64,000 nt of DNA from Planctomycetota bacterium (GTDB lineage Bacteria > Planctomycetota > UBA11346). The notes under the pieces were generated by a model. The model was not told where the DNA came from, did not search any database, and worked only from the letters and a program-made list of their open reading frames with translations. The DNA is taken from assembly GCA_014193115.1 (NCBI GenBank), contig BJHQ01000001.1, positions 496,001-560,000 of the forward strand, written 5' to 3'. Made by a program: the position numbers and the translations under genes. This document shows positions 16,486-24,012 of the stretch, piece by piece. Position 1 is the stretch's first letter, and each line of letters starts with the position of its first letter.

Positions 16486-17919
16486 TCAGCCGCGATCCAG
16501 ATCGCGGGTCAGGCGGATCAGTGTGCGGGTCGCGAAGCCGGTCATGCCCTTGGCAAAATAGCGCCAGCCGCCGGTCTGGATCGCCGGTCCGGCGATGTCG
16601 AGGTGGGCCCAGGCCACGGTCTCGGGGACGAATTCGCTGAGGAAGATCCCGGCGGTGATCGCTCCGCCGTACCGGCCGCCGATGTTGTTCAGGTCGGCAT
16701 GGGGATGATCGAGCAATTTGCGGTACTCGCCGTACAGCGGCAGCTGCCAGAACTCCTCGCCTGTGGCCTGGCCGGCGGCGCGGACCGCGTCGATCCAGGC
16801 CTGGTCCTTGGGCCGACCCATCAGCCCGGCCACCTGCTCGCCCAGGGCGACCATGCAGGCGCCGGTGAGGGTGGCGACGTCGACCACGTGGGTGGCTCCG
16901 GATTCCACGGCATAGGTCAGCACATCTGCCAACACGAGGCGGCCTTCGGCGTCAGTGTTGTCGACGTGGATGCTCTTGCCGTTGCGGGCGCGATAGATGT
17001 CGCCGGGGCGCTGGGCCTTGGCGTCGAGGAGATTCTCCGCCAGGCACAGATAGGCCGTGACCGGGAATGCCGGCTTGGTCTTGACGATGGCGGTCATCGC
17101 TGCGAGCACCGCCCCGGCCCCTGACATGTCGGCTTTCATCTCCCACATCTTGTCTGGCGGTTTGATCGAGATGCCGCCCGCGTCGAAGGTGATGCCTTTG
17201 CCCACCAGCGCCAGATGCACTGAGGATTTCCTGGCTTTTGACTGGGCAGACTTCCCAGGCCAGCGGATTTCCACCAGCTGTGGCTCGGCGCTGCCCGCGG
17301 CGCCGACCTGGGCCAATCCGGGGAAGTTCGCCTCGCGCAGCGCGTCGCAGCCGGCGATGATCTTCACCGTCGCCCCGGAGCCGCGCAGCTCGCGCTTGGC
17401 CCGTTCGGCGAAGGTCGCCGGGTCGAGGATGTTCGGTGGCAGGTCGGCCAATTCCCGGGCCAGATTCTGTGCCCGGGCTGTCTCGATGGCCGCTTCGACT
17501 GCGTCCTGGTGGCCGGGCAGGTGGACGGTCACCGCAGGACGTTCGGCTTCTTTACCGCTGCGCAGCTGAGTGAAGCGGTAGTCGCCGAGCAGCAGTCCTT
17601 CGGCCAGCCAGCCGGCCTCGCTGGAGGTCAGGTCGCCCAGCACCGCCGCGGTCGTGGCCTTGACCGAGCGCACCGCATCAGCTGTCTGCCCGCCTACGAT
17701 GCGCCACGCTTCGCCGCCGATCAGCCAGGGTTTTTCCTCGTGTTTCAATATAAACCAGCGCCGACCGTCGACCAAGACCGCGTCCTTGGCCGGGCCATCG
17801 CCATCGGCCACCCGCTTCGCGGCGGTGGCCACCGCCGCCGGGAGATCGGGCGGCAGCCGCCCGGCGATCACGATGGTCAACTCCGGGGCGGCGAGGGCTT
17901 TGGACGAGACGTGCAGCAT
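16486..17919 (-). CDS. pepA: Leucyl aminopeptidase, M17 family
   Basis: A cytosolic two-zinc aminopeptidase of 477 residues that removes N-terminal residues from peptides. The catalytic C-terminal domain has LVGKGITFDAGGISIKPPDK, MWEMKADMSGAGAVLAAM (Lys and Asp metal ligands), the signature NTDAEGRLVLADVLTYAV, and GVATLTGA-type sequence (VDVATLTGACMVALGEQVAG). The N-terminal 170-residue domain is divergent as usual. ATG 17919 (MLHVSSKALAAPELTIVIAG) is preferred over an upstream frame. Two copies of a palindromic repeat lie 59-125 nt upstream, between it and pilT. Confidence 0.94.
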   Translation of the reverse strand: MLHVSSKALAAPELTIVIAGRLPPDLPAAVATAAKRVADGDGPAKDAVLVDGRRWFILKHEEKPWLIGGEAWRIVGGQTADAVRSVKATTAAVLGDLTSSEAGWLAEGLLLGDYRFTQLRSGKEAERPAVTVHLPGHQDAVEAAIETARAQNLARELADLPPNILDPATFAERAKRELRGSGATVKIIAGCDALREANFPGLAQVGAAGSAEPQLVEIRWPGKSAQSKARKSSVHLALVGKGITFDAGGISIKPPDKMWEMKADMSGAGAVLAAMTAIVKTKPAFPVTAYLCLAENLLDAKAQRPGDIYRARNGKSIHVDNTDAEGRLVLADVLTYAVESGATHVVDVATLTGACMVALGEQVAGLMGRPKDQAWIDAVRAAGQATGEEFWQLPLYGEYRKLLDHPHADLNNIGGRYGGAITAGIFLSEFVPETVAWAHLDIAGPAIQTGGWRYFAKGMTGFATRTLIRLTRDLDRG

Positions 17920-17977
17920 GGGGCGGCATGATGGAGACCGGCCCTGTCCCGCCAAGACGCCGTTCGCCAGAAGGAAA

Positions 17978-18044
17978 CCTGGGAGCGGCGAGCCCTAGCT
18001 CGCCGCTAAAGACACCTGGGAGAGACGAGCCCTAGCTCGCCTCT
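17978..18044. repeat. Two tandem GGGAGCG-type palindromic repeats
   Basis: Two 30-nt units (17978-18007 and 18015-18044) both begin CCTGGGAG and contain an inverted repeat with loop CCTA: AGCGGCGAGC/GCTCGCCGCT in the first and AGAGACGAGC/GCTCGCCTCT (one mismatch) in the second. They lie between pilT and pepA, both on minus, and could act as terminator or processing hairpins. Related units occur at 23907 and inside rluD. Confidence 0.75.
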
Positions 18045-18058
18045 AGAAAACCCCCGGT

Positions 18059-19297
18059 TCAGCCGCCGGGCCGGCGCCAGGCCGGCTGCTGGGCCACCGG
18101 CTGGGCCGGCATCGCCGGTTCTTGCGATGCGGCCTTGGCGGCTTTTTCCGCTGCTGCTTTCGCTGCCGCTTCGGCGGCCGCCTTTTCGGCGGCGTTCTTC
18201 TCCATCATCTGGGCATGCAGAGCCTCGACATCGATGCCGAACGCTTTGAGTTTCTTGGCCATGTCCTCCTTGTCCAAGGACCGGTCGTAGGCGTCGAGCG
18301 CTTCGACGGTGCCGGCCTTGACCAGCTTTTCGAGGGCGTCGTTGAGCAGTTGCATGCCCCACTTCGCGCCGGTCTGCATCGCCGATGGAATCTGGAAGGT
18401 TTTGCCTTCGCGGATCAGCGAGGCGACACCGCTGGTGACATACAGGATCTCGAGGGCAGCGACCCGTCCGCCACCCTTTTTCTTGAGCAGGTTCTGGGCG
18501 ACCACGCCGCGCAGCGACCCCGAGAGCATCAGGCGGATCTGTTCCTGTTCGTCGGCGGGGAACTGGTTGATGATACGATCGACGGTGCTGGCGGCCGTCG
18601 AGGTGTGCAGCGTGCCGAACACCAAGTGTCCGGTTTCAGCGGTCTCGATCGCCAGTCGGGTAGTCTCCAAATCACGCATTTCACCGACCAGCACGATGTC
18701 CGGATCTTCGCGCAGGGCGGCGCGCAGGGCCCGCGAGAACGACTTGGTGTGGGCGTGGATTTCCCGCTGGTTGATCAGGCATTTCTTCGCAGGATGGACG
18801 AATTCGATGGGGTCCTCCATGGTGATGATGTGCTCTTTGCGGTTGGCATTGATGAAGTCGATCATCGCCGCCAGGGTCGTCGACTTGCCCGAACCGGTGG
18901 GACCGGTGACCAGGATCAGCCCCTTCTTGAACTCGGTCAGCTTGATCACCGCCGAGGGCAGGCCGAGCTGCTCGGCCGACAGGATCTTGTCGGGAATCCG
19001 GCGGAAGACCGCGCCCACGCCGTAGCGGTCGCGGAAATAATTGGAGCGGAACCGACCGACGCCTTCGAGGGCATAGGCGAAGTCCGCATCGTTGGTCTCC
19101 TCGAATTCCTTCTTGGAACGCTCGGGGACGATCTCCATCAGCACCTGGGTCAGCTGCTCGGCCGACAGCTTGGGCGCGCCGGCCAGCGGGATCATGTCAC
19201 CTGCCTCGCGGATCATCGGCTGGTGATCGCTGGTCAGGTGAAGGTCGGAGGCCTTCTTCTCGGTCATCATCCGGAAGAGGTTGTCGATCCAGGCCAT
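18059..19297 (-). CDS. pilT: Type IV pilus retraction ATPase PilT
   Basis: A hexameric cytoplasmic ATPase that depolymerises type IV pili for twitching. The 412-residue protein starts MAWIDNLFRMMTEKKASDLH (PilT N-terminal fold), with Walker A GLILVTGPTGSGKSTTLAAM, the Asp box EHIITMEDPIEFVH, Walker B DPDIVLVGEMRDLETTRLAI and the His box TGHLVFGTLHTSTAASTVDR. The C-terminal 60 residues are an Ala/Lys/Glu-rich coiled coil (AEKAAAEAAAKAAAEKAAK) ending Pro-rich, beyond the usual PilT length of about 350. GAGGAG lies 8 nt before the ATG. The pilD gene at 12757 supports a functional pilus system. Confidence 0.95.
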   Translation of the reverse strand: MAWIDNLFRMMTEKKASDLHLTSDHQPMIREAGDMIPLAGAPKLSAEQLTQVLMEIVPERSKKEFEETNDADFAYALEGVGRFRSNYFRDRYGVGAVFRRIPDKILSAEQLGLPSAVIKLTEFKKGLILVTGPTGSGKSTTLAAMIDFINANRKEHIITMEDPIEFVHPAKKCLINQREIHAHTKSFSRALRAALREDPDIVLVGEMRDLETTRLAIETAETGHLVFGTLHTSTAASTVDRIINQFPADEQEQIRLMLSGSLRGVVAQNLLKKKGGGRVAALEILYVTSGVASLIREGKTFQIPSAMQTGAKWGMQLLNDALEKLVKAGTVEALDAYDRSLDKEDMAKKLKAFGIDVEALHAQMMEKNAAEKAAAEAAAKAAAEKAAKAASQEPAMPAQPVAQQPAWRRPGG

Positions 19298-19513
19298 CGG
19301 AGGCTCCTCGCTGCGGGTGCAGGGGAAGCTTCCACCAGCTTGGCTCGGCTGTCCAGATGGGCGGCTGGGGCACCGGTCGTGGAGGCCTCTCCGGGGCGCC
19401 CTTCCGACGCCAAGCCCAGCCGGACGAGCTGGTACTCGGGCGCTTCTCGCGCGAGACCCCCAACGGCTGGGCGATGCTGCTAGAACGCTGCAAACCGCGG
19501 CGTTCTGCCGGGC

Positions 19514-20284
19514 TCATCCAGGCGGGCTCGCCAGCTGGATCGCGTCGTTCTTGTGGAAGCGGTCGTGGCCACGGACCAGGGAAGTACGGATCCGCCCAGC
19601 ATCGCTCCATCGGTCGATCAGGAAGGTCACCTCCGGCGAGGTGTAGCGGAAGGACACGGCGAACCGTGCCTGGTCGGAATCGTTGGGGTCGCTGCCGTGG
19701 AGGGTCGCCTCGTTGAACAGCACGCCTTCGCCCGCGGCCATGTCGAGCGCAACGGCCTGCGTGGGGTCGACCCGGGCCGGATCGGCGGCGGCAGGAAACC
19801 AGGAGCGCGGATCGCTGACCGGCACCTGAGGCAGGTCCGGATGACGGTGGCTGCCGGGGATGACTTGCAGGCAGCCATTGGCCCGGTTGGTGGGGGCCAG
19901 GGCCAACCACACCGTCACCGTCTTCTTCGGTTCGATCGCCCAATAACTGGCATCCTGATGCCAGGGGATGCGCTTTCCGGTGCGCGGCGGTTTGTACCAG
20001 CAGTGCATCGCCCACAGGACCAGATCGGGGCCGAGGACCTGCTCGACGGCGTCGAGCAACCGGCGATCGGTGGCGAGATCCCAGGCCCAGCGGTGGTGGT
20101 GGTGCCAGGCTGACAGATAGGCGGAACTCTCGCCTGGCTGATCAGGATCGGTGCCGAGCACGGCGCAAGCAGCGCGGCGGCAGGACTCGACCTGTTCCTT
20201 GCTGATCAGGGCCAGCGGACCGGCGAATCCGTCGCTGGCGAAGCGGTCGGCGAGGCTGGTCGATCGGGCAGATGCTGGTGACAT
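19514..20284 (-). CDS. Phytanoyl-CoA dioxygenase-family (PhyH) oxygenase 1
   Basis: A 256-residue Fe(II)/2-oxoglutarate-dependent oxygenase. The facial triad is read as His and Asp in IPWHQDASYWAIEPKK and the distal His in EATLHGSDPNDSD, followed by the oxoglutarate-binding Arg in QARFAVSFRYTSPEV. TVWLALAPTNRANGCLQVIP and GSHRHPDLP are family-typical. Substrates in bacteria are varied and cannot be assigned. The ATG at 20284 fits a promoter with TTGCCC/TATATA whose -10 lies 6 nt from the start, implying a leaderless message, and a 21-bp dyad overlaps it. It is followed by 216 nt of non-coding sequence before pilT. Confidence 0.88.
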   Translation of the reverse strand: MSPASARSTSLADRFASDGFAGPLALISKEQVESCRRAACAVLGTDPDQPGESSAYLSAWHHHHRWAWDLATDRRLLDAVEQVLGPDLVLWAMHCWYKPPRTGKRIPWHQDASYWAIEPKKTVTVWLALAPTNRANGCLQVIPGSHRHPDLPQVPVSDPRSWFPAAADPARVDPTQAVALDMAAGEGVLFNEATLHGSDPNDSDQARFAVSFRYTSPEVTFLIDRWSDAGRIRTSLVRGHDRFHKNDAIQLASPPG

Positions 20285-20318
20285 GGTGCTTATATAGCAC
20301 CATTGGTGCGACGGGCAA
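20283..20318 (-). promoter_or_regulatory. PhyH-1 promoter with 21-bp dyad operator
   Basis: On the minus strand TTGCCC (20313-20318) and TATATA (20291-20296) are 16 nt apart, and the -10 ends 6 nt before the ATG at 20284. A perfect inverted repeat, ATGGTGCT-TATAT-AGCACCAT (20283-20303), covers the -10 box and reaches the start codon, an arrangement typical of a repressor operator. The TGC before TATATA also makes an extended -10. Confidence 0.6.
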
Positions 20319-20469
20319 GCCGGCGACCGGGATGACCAGCCAGGACGCCAGGCCCACGGGTTCCGGCCTCCAGCCCATGGCGACGCGTCGCGGATTCATC
20401 CGCGGCAAACCAACCGCATTGCCGGGTCTCAGCCCCTTGCGCAGGAAGGCCGGGCGGAATCGTGCTGCC

Positions 20470-21693
20470 ATGCCTGCTGCCCGCACCCGTTCCGCTCCGC
20501 CTGCCGCCACGGGCAGCTCCAAGAAACCCACGGCTACGGCGGCAAAATCCACGCCGGTTGCGCGCAAAGCCGCCTCGGCGAAACGAGTCAAGCGGGCCCC
20601 AGAAGCCCCCGCCCAGCCGCTGGTCGGCGTGGTCTGGCAGGGCGGCCTCGGCGATGGCCGGATCGTGCTGCTCGACCAGACCAAGTTGCCAGGTGAGCTC
20701 GCCTATCGCACCGTCACTGATCTGGATGGTCTGCGCCAGGCGATCCTCGACCTGGTGGTGCGCGGCGCCCCGGCCATCGGCATCGCCGGCGCCTATGGAT
20801 TGGTGCTGCATTGCACTCCGGCCGCGCTGAAAAAGCCCGGCCGCACCGCCCACGTCATCCGCGCTGCGTTTGCCAAGGCCTTCGATCGTTTGGTGAGCAG
20901 CCGGCCGACCGCGGTGAATTTGCGCTGGGCGTTGGAGCGCTGCCGCGAGGTCTTCGATCGTCATGAAGACCACCTGACCGCTATCGAGATGTGCGCCCGG
21001 CTGCTGCTGGAGGCCAAGCGCATCCACCGCGAAGACGAGCAGCTGTGCGCCAAAATCGCTGAGCATGGCGCCGGGCTGCTGCCCGCCGGCGGCATTTACA
21101 CCCACTGCAACACCGGCGCCCTGGCCACTGGCGGCGTGGGCACGGCCCTTGGCGCCATTGTCACCGCGTATCACTTGGGCCGGAAGATCACCGTGTTTGC
21201 TGGCGAGACCCGGCCGCTGCTTCAAGGCGCCCGGCTGACCGCGCTCGAATTGCAGCGCGCAGGCGTGCCGGTGACCCTGTGCACCGACAGCATGGCGGCG
21301 AGCCTGATGGCCCGGGGCAAGATCCAGGCGGTCATTGTCGGCGCCGACCGGATCACCGCCAATGGAGACACCGCCAACAAGATCGGGACGTATTCCCTGG
21401 CGGTGCTGGCCAAGCACCACGGCATCCCGTTCTATGTCGCCGCGCCCTATTCGACCTTCGATCTCAGCCTGGCCACCGGCGCCGCGATCGAGATCGAGGA
21501 ACGCAACGGCGATGAAGTGCGCCGGCCGCAGGGCACCTTGTTCGCCCCCGCAGACATCGCTGTCGCCAATCCCGCCTTCGATGTGACTCCGGCCGAGCTG
21601 ATCACCGCGATCATCACCGAACGCGGCGTGATCCAGGCGCCGTCAGCAGCGAACGTAGCCAAGCTGATGACGGGTTCCGCCACCAAGGCGTGA
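20470..21693 (+). CDS. mtnA: S-methyl-5-thioribose-1-phosphate isomerase
   Basis: Methionine-salvage enzyme converting methylthioribose-1-phosphate to methylthioribulose-1-phosphate. The conserved core starts at residue about 55 with VGVVWQGGLGDGRIVLLDQT and contains VVRGAPAIGIAGAYG, the catalytic Cys in YTHCNTGALATGGVGTALG and the catalytic Asp in GADRITANGDTANKIGTYSL, then PFYVAAPYSTFDLSLATGAA. The first 50 residues (ATG 20470) form a Lys/Ala/Pro/Ser-rich basic tail not normally present; upstream in-frame ATGs are less likely. No other salvage genes are adjacent. It ends 9 nt before the ArfB-like gene. Confidence 0.92.
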   Translation: MPAARTRSAPPAATGSSKKPTATAAKSTPVARKAASAKRVKRAPEAPAQPLVGVVWQGGLGDGRIVLLDQTKLPGELAYRTVTDLDGLRQAILDLVVRGAPAIGIAGAYGLVLHCTPAALKKPGRTAHVIRAAFAKAFDRLVSSRPTAVNLRWALERCREVFDRHEDHLTAIEMCARLLLEAKRIHREDEQLCAKIAEHGAGLLPAGGIYTHCNTGALATGGVGTALGAIVTAYHLGRKITVFAGETRPLLQGARLTALELQRAGVPVTLCTDSMAASLMARGKIQAVIVGADRITANGDTANKIGTYSLAVLAKHHGIPFYVAAPYSTFDLSLATGAAIEIEERNGDEVRRPQGTLFAPADIAVANPAFDVTPAELITAIITERGVIQAPSAANVAKLMTGSATKA

Positions 21694-21702
21694 AGCTGCG
21701 CC

Positions 21703-22134
21703 GTGGAAGAGCTTCCCGGCATCCTCCGCCTTGCCCCGCGGGTCGGCGTGCCGGCGGCGGCGATCACCTGGGATCAGGCGCGCAGCGGCGGCCCTGGTGG
21801 CCAGTCCGTCAACACCACCAATTCCAAAGCGGTGCTGCGCCTGCCGCTGGCCGCGATCGTCGGCCTGTCAGAGCGCAGCCGCGAGCGCCTGGCCGTTTTG
21901 GCCGGCGATCGACTCACCAGCGATGGCGATCTGGTCCTGCACGGCGACGAGACCCGGAGCCTGCGCCAGAACCGCGACCTGGTCTGGGAACGGCTGTGCG
22001 AGCTGGTGCGCGAGGCCCTGGTAGTGCCCAAGATCCGCCGGGCGACCCGGCCATCGCGCGGCGCCGTCCAGCGCCGATTGGACAGCAAAGCCCACAACGC
22101 CACCCGCAAGCGCGACCGGCGTGCTGGTGATTGA
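21703..22134 (+). CDS. arfB: ArfB/YaeJ-like peptidyl-tRNA hydrolase (release-factor domain)
   Basis: A 143-residue class-I release-factor-like protein that rescues ribosomes stalled on mRNAs lacking a stop codon by hydrolysing peptidyl-tRNA. The catalytic GGQ is in ARSGGPGGQSVNTTNSKA (about residues 27-43), and the basic C-terminal tail (RRLDSKAHNATRKRDRR) is the segment that enters the empty mRNA channel. Codon-recognition domains are absent, as in ArfB. The start is a GTG at 21703, 9 nt after mtnA. It lies 68 nt upstream of a MazE-MazF pair, a suggestive neighbour because MazF cleavage produces non-stop mRNAs. Confidence 0.88.
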   Translation: MEELPGILRLAPRVGVPAAAITWDQARSGGPGGQSVNTTNSKAVLRLPLAAIVGLSERSRERLAVLAGDRLTSDGDLVLHGDETRSLRQNRDLVWERLCELVREALVVPKIRRATRPSRGAVQRRLDSKAHNATRKRDRRAGD

Positions 22135-22169
22135 CGGCCTGTCTGCGGCGAAGGCCAAGGTCGGTCTGC

Positions 22170-22202
22170 TTGACCGCTGGTTATACTGGTTATACTGCGG
22201 TC
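22170..22202 (+). promoter_or_regulatory. mazEF promoter with tandem 9-bp repeats
   Basis: TTGACC (22170-22175) and TATACT (22191-22196) are 15 nt apart, and the -10 ends 6 nt before the ATG of mazE. The 9-mer GGTTATACT occurs twice in direct tandem (22179-22187 and 22188-22196), so a candidate -10 is duplicated. This is a likely autoregulatory operator for the antitoxin. Confidence 0.6.
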
Positions 22203-22436
22203 ATGAAGACTGCGATCTCCATTCCTGACGACGTCTTCGTCCAGGCCGAGCGGCTGTCTCGACGCAAGCGTCTGTCGCGTAGCGAACTCTACACCACCGC
22301 GATCCGCAGGTACGTCGAGCACGAGAGCGGCCAGGGCATCACCGAGCGACTCAATCAAGTCTATGGAATAACCCAAGAATATGATCGGGCATTGGAGAGT
22401 GCCGGGCTGGCCGACCTGCCGCGGGACGAATGGTGA
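22203..22436 (+). CDS. mazE: MazE-type ribbon-helix-helix antitoxin
   Basis: A 77-residue antitoxin. The N-terminal MKTAISIPDDVFVQAERLSR and SRSELYTTAIRRYVEHES form a ribbon-helix-helix DNA-binding fold (MetJ/Arc type); the C-terminal half (ERLNQVYGITQEYDRALESA, ending PRDEW) is the acidic toxin-binding tail. It overlaps the toxin gene by 7 nt, the usual arrangement for translational coupling. The start at 22203 is fixed by the RHH fold and by TATACT 6 nt upstream, which implies a leaderless transcript. Tandem repeats at the promoter suggest autorepression. Confidence 0.9.
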   Translation: MKTAISIPDDVFVQAERLSRRKRLSRSELYTTAIRRYVEHESGQGITERLNQVYGITQEYDRALESAGLADLPRDEW

Positions 22437-22774
22437 TTCGGCGGGGCGAGGTCCATTGGGCGAATCTTCCCGATCCTGAGCAGCACGAACCCGGCCACCG
22501 CCGGCCGGTGGTCGTCGTCCAGTCGGATTTCTTCAACGCTAGCGGTATTCCGACCGTTCTTGTGGTACCGTTGACCACAAGCCGCCACTTGGCCAAGGCA
22601 CCTGGCAACATCAAGTTGGAGGCTGCGGAAACCGGCTTGGCGAAGGATTCGATCGCGGTCATCTCCCAGATCACCGCCATCAGCCGATCGCGTCTCGACG
22701 GCTGCATCTGCGAACTGGCCCCTGAAATCCTTTTTATGATCGATAACAGCATCCGCCTGGTCTTAGACGTATGA
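22430..22774 (+). CDS. mazF: MazF/PemK-family mRNA interferase toxin
   Basis: A 114-residue endoribonuclease that cleaves mRNA at short specific sequences. The MazF fold is visible as IRRGEVHWANLPDPEQHEPG, the RRPVVVVQSDFFNASGIPTV strand pair, VVPLTTSRHLAKAPGNIKLE, and KDSIAVISQITAISRSRLDG. The conserved Arg of the first motif and the Thr/Ser of the second strand are present, so it is probably active. Its ATG overlaps the end of mazE, and its TGA overlaps the ATG of rluD (22771), so three genes are translationally chained, which is unusual for a toxin-antitoxin locus next to a ribosome-modification gene. Confidence 0.93.
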   Translation: MVIRRGEVHWANLPDPEQHEPGHRRPVVVVQSDFFNASGIPTVLVVPLTTSRHLAKAPGNIKLEAAETGLAKDSIAVISQITAISRSRLDGCICELAPEILFMIDNSIRLVLDV

Positions 22775-23901
22775 CCGCGCACGCCTGGACCGTCCCTGCT
22801 GCCGACGCCGGCCAACGTCTCGACACCTGGCTGGCGGCCCGGGTGGTGATCTCGCGCAGCCAGGTGGCGGCGCTGATCGCCCAGGGAAACTGCTCGTTGA
22901 CCAATGCCTCCGGTCAGGTCCTGGCGGTGCGTGCCGGACTGCTGGTGCGCGGCGGCGAGCAAATCTCGTTGGAGGTTCCTGCGGCGGAAGCTCCTGACCT
23001 GGTGGGGGAGGATCTTCCGCTGACCGTCCTGCATGAGGACGCTGATCTGCTGGCGATCGCCAAGCCCGCCGGCCAGGTGGTGCATCCTTCCCCGGGGCAT
23101 CCCCGCGGGACCTTGCTCAACGCCGTGGTCGGGCGGTATGGCCCGGCCCTGTTCAGCGCACTCGCCAGCGACGAGACCAGCGGCTTCAACGAAGAAACAG
23201 CGGACGAGGACGACGCCTGGGAGCGCAGGCTTCAGCCTGCCGATGGCGGCGACTCGGGCAGGCTGAAGCCTGCGCCCCCAGGTGACTCGGGCAGGCTGAA
23301 GCCTGCGCTCCCAGGCGGCCCTCCTGGTGATTCCGCCCGGCTCGGGCTGGTCCATCGCCTGGATGCCGAGACCAGCGGCGTCATCGTCTTCGCCCGGACC
23401 GCATCTTCGCTTGCTTTTTTACAGGCCGCCTTTCGCGAGCGGCGGGTGCGCAAGCGCTACCTGGCGCTGCTCGCCGGTACCCCGCGGGCCGATGTGCTGC
23501 GCTGCGAGGCGTGGCTCGGCCGCCATCCCAAGGACTTCCGCAAACGCGCCGTGGTCCACCCCGACGCCGATGACGCCCGGGAGGCCCAGACCACGTTCCT
23601 GATCCGCCATCGAGCCCATGGCTATGTGGTCAGCGAGGTCCGCCCGCGCACCGGCCGGACCCATCAGATCCGGGTGCATGCGGCCCATCTCGGCCATCCG
23701 GTGCTGGCCGATCCGGTCTATGGCCGGGCCCGCACCTGGCCGATCACGCCCAAGAGCGAACCGGTCCTGCGCCGGCACGCCCTGCACGCCTGGTCCCTGG
23801 AAGTGCCCCATCCGGCAGGCGGCGAATTGACCATCCAGGCGCCGATCCCTGACGATCTGGCGGCGTGGCTGCCTGCGGGGCTGGTGCCGGTCGCATGGTG
23901 A
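22771..23901 (+). CDS. rluD: RluD-type 23S rRNA pseudouridine synthase with repeat insertion
   Basis: A 376-residue RluA/RluD-family enzyme. Residues 10-75 form an S4 RNA-binding domain (GQRLDTWLAARVVISRSQVA). The catalytic domain has LLAIAKPAGQVVHPSPGH, the active-site motif LVHRLDAETSGVIVFARTAS (catalytic Asp in HRLD), RYLALLAGTP and RPRTGRTHQIRVHAAHLGHP. Between residues about 149 and 182, just before the active site, a palindromic DNA repeat (23217-23314) is inserted in frame and translates as WERRLQPA...GRLKPA...GRLKPA. The frame stays open, so the protein may still fold with an extended surface loop. The start codon overlaps the stop of mazF. Confidence 0.92.
   Translation: MTAHAWTVPAADAGQRLDTWLAARVVISRSQVAALIAQGNCSLTNASGQVLAVRAGLLVRGGEQISLEVPAAEAPDLVGEDLPLTVLHEDADLLAIAKPAGQVVHPSPGHPRGTLLNAVVGRYGPALFSALASDETSGFNEETADEDDAWERRLQPADGGDSGRLKPAPPGDSGRLKPALPGGPPGDSARLGLVHRLDAETSGVIVFARTASSLAFLQAAFRERRVRKRYLALLAGTPRADVLRCEAWLGRHPKDFRKRAVVHPDADDAREAQTTFLIRHRAHGYVVSEVRPRTGRTHQIRVHAAHLGHPVLADPVYGRARTWPITPKSEPVLRRHALHAWSLEVPHPAGGELTIQAPIPDDLAAWLPAGLVPVAW
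23217..23314 (+). repeat. Palindromic repeat cluster inside rluD
   Basis: A 98-nt block with a perfect 25-bp inverted repeat (23217-23241 against 23290-23314), each arm itself holding the palindrome GCAGGCTTCAGCCTGC or GCAGGCTGAAGCCTGC. A direct repeat of about 31 nt with period 33 (23251 and 23284) lies inside. The first arm starts CTGGGAGCG, the head shared with the intergenic palindromes. All periods are multiples of three, so the rluD frame is preserved. Confidence 0.9.
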
Positions 23902-23906
23902 ACGTT

Positions 23907-23934
23907 CCTGGGAGCGCCGAGCGCCAGCTCGGCC
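23907..23934 (+). repeat. GGGAGCG-type palindromic repeat
   Basis: Begins CCTGGGAGCG six bases after the rluD stop and contains GCCGAGC-GCCA-GCTCGGC. Its head is identical to the units at 17978 and in rluD; the palindromic core differs. It may also serve as the rluD terminator, though no U-tract follows. Confidence 0.7.
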
Positions 23935-23970
23935 CGAACCGGTTTGGACGTGAGCAGCCCCAGATGGCGA

Positions 23971-23994
23971 TCAGCCCCTAGCCCCTGGCTCCTC
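23971..23994 (+). repeat. C-rich pre-start tract (instance 5)
   Basis: TCAGCCCCTAGCCCCTGGCT followed by CCTC, 18 nt before the ATG of the acyl carrier protein gene. It contains the clearest copy of the shared core AGCCCCTAGCCCCTGG. Confidence 0.6.
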
Positions 23995-24012
23995 GGCAGC
24001 ACCATCCCGCCC

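Noticed and set aside
23217..23314. Frameshift or pseudogene in rluD
   Set aside because: The inserted repeat keeps the frame and all catalytic motifs after it are intact.
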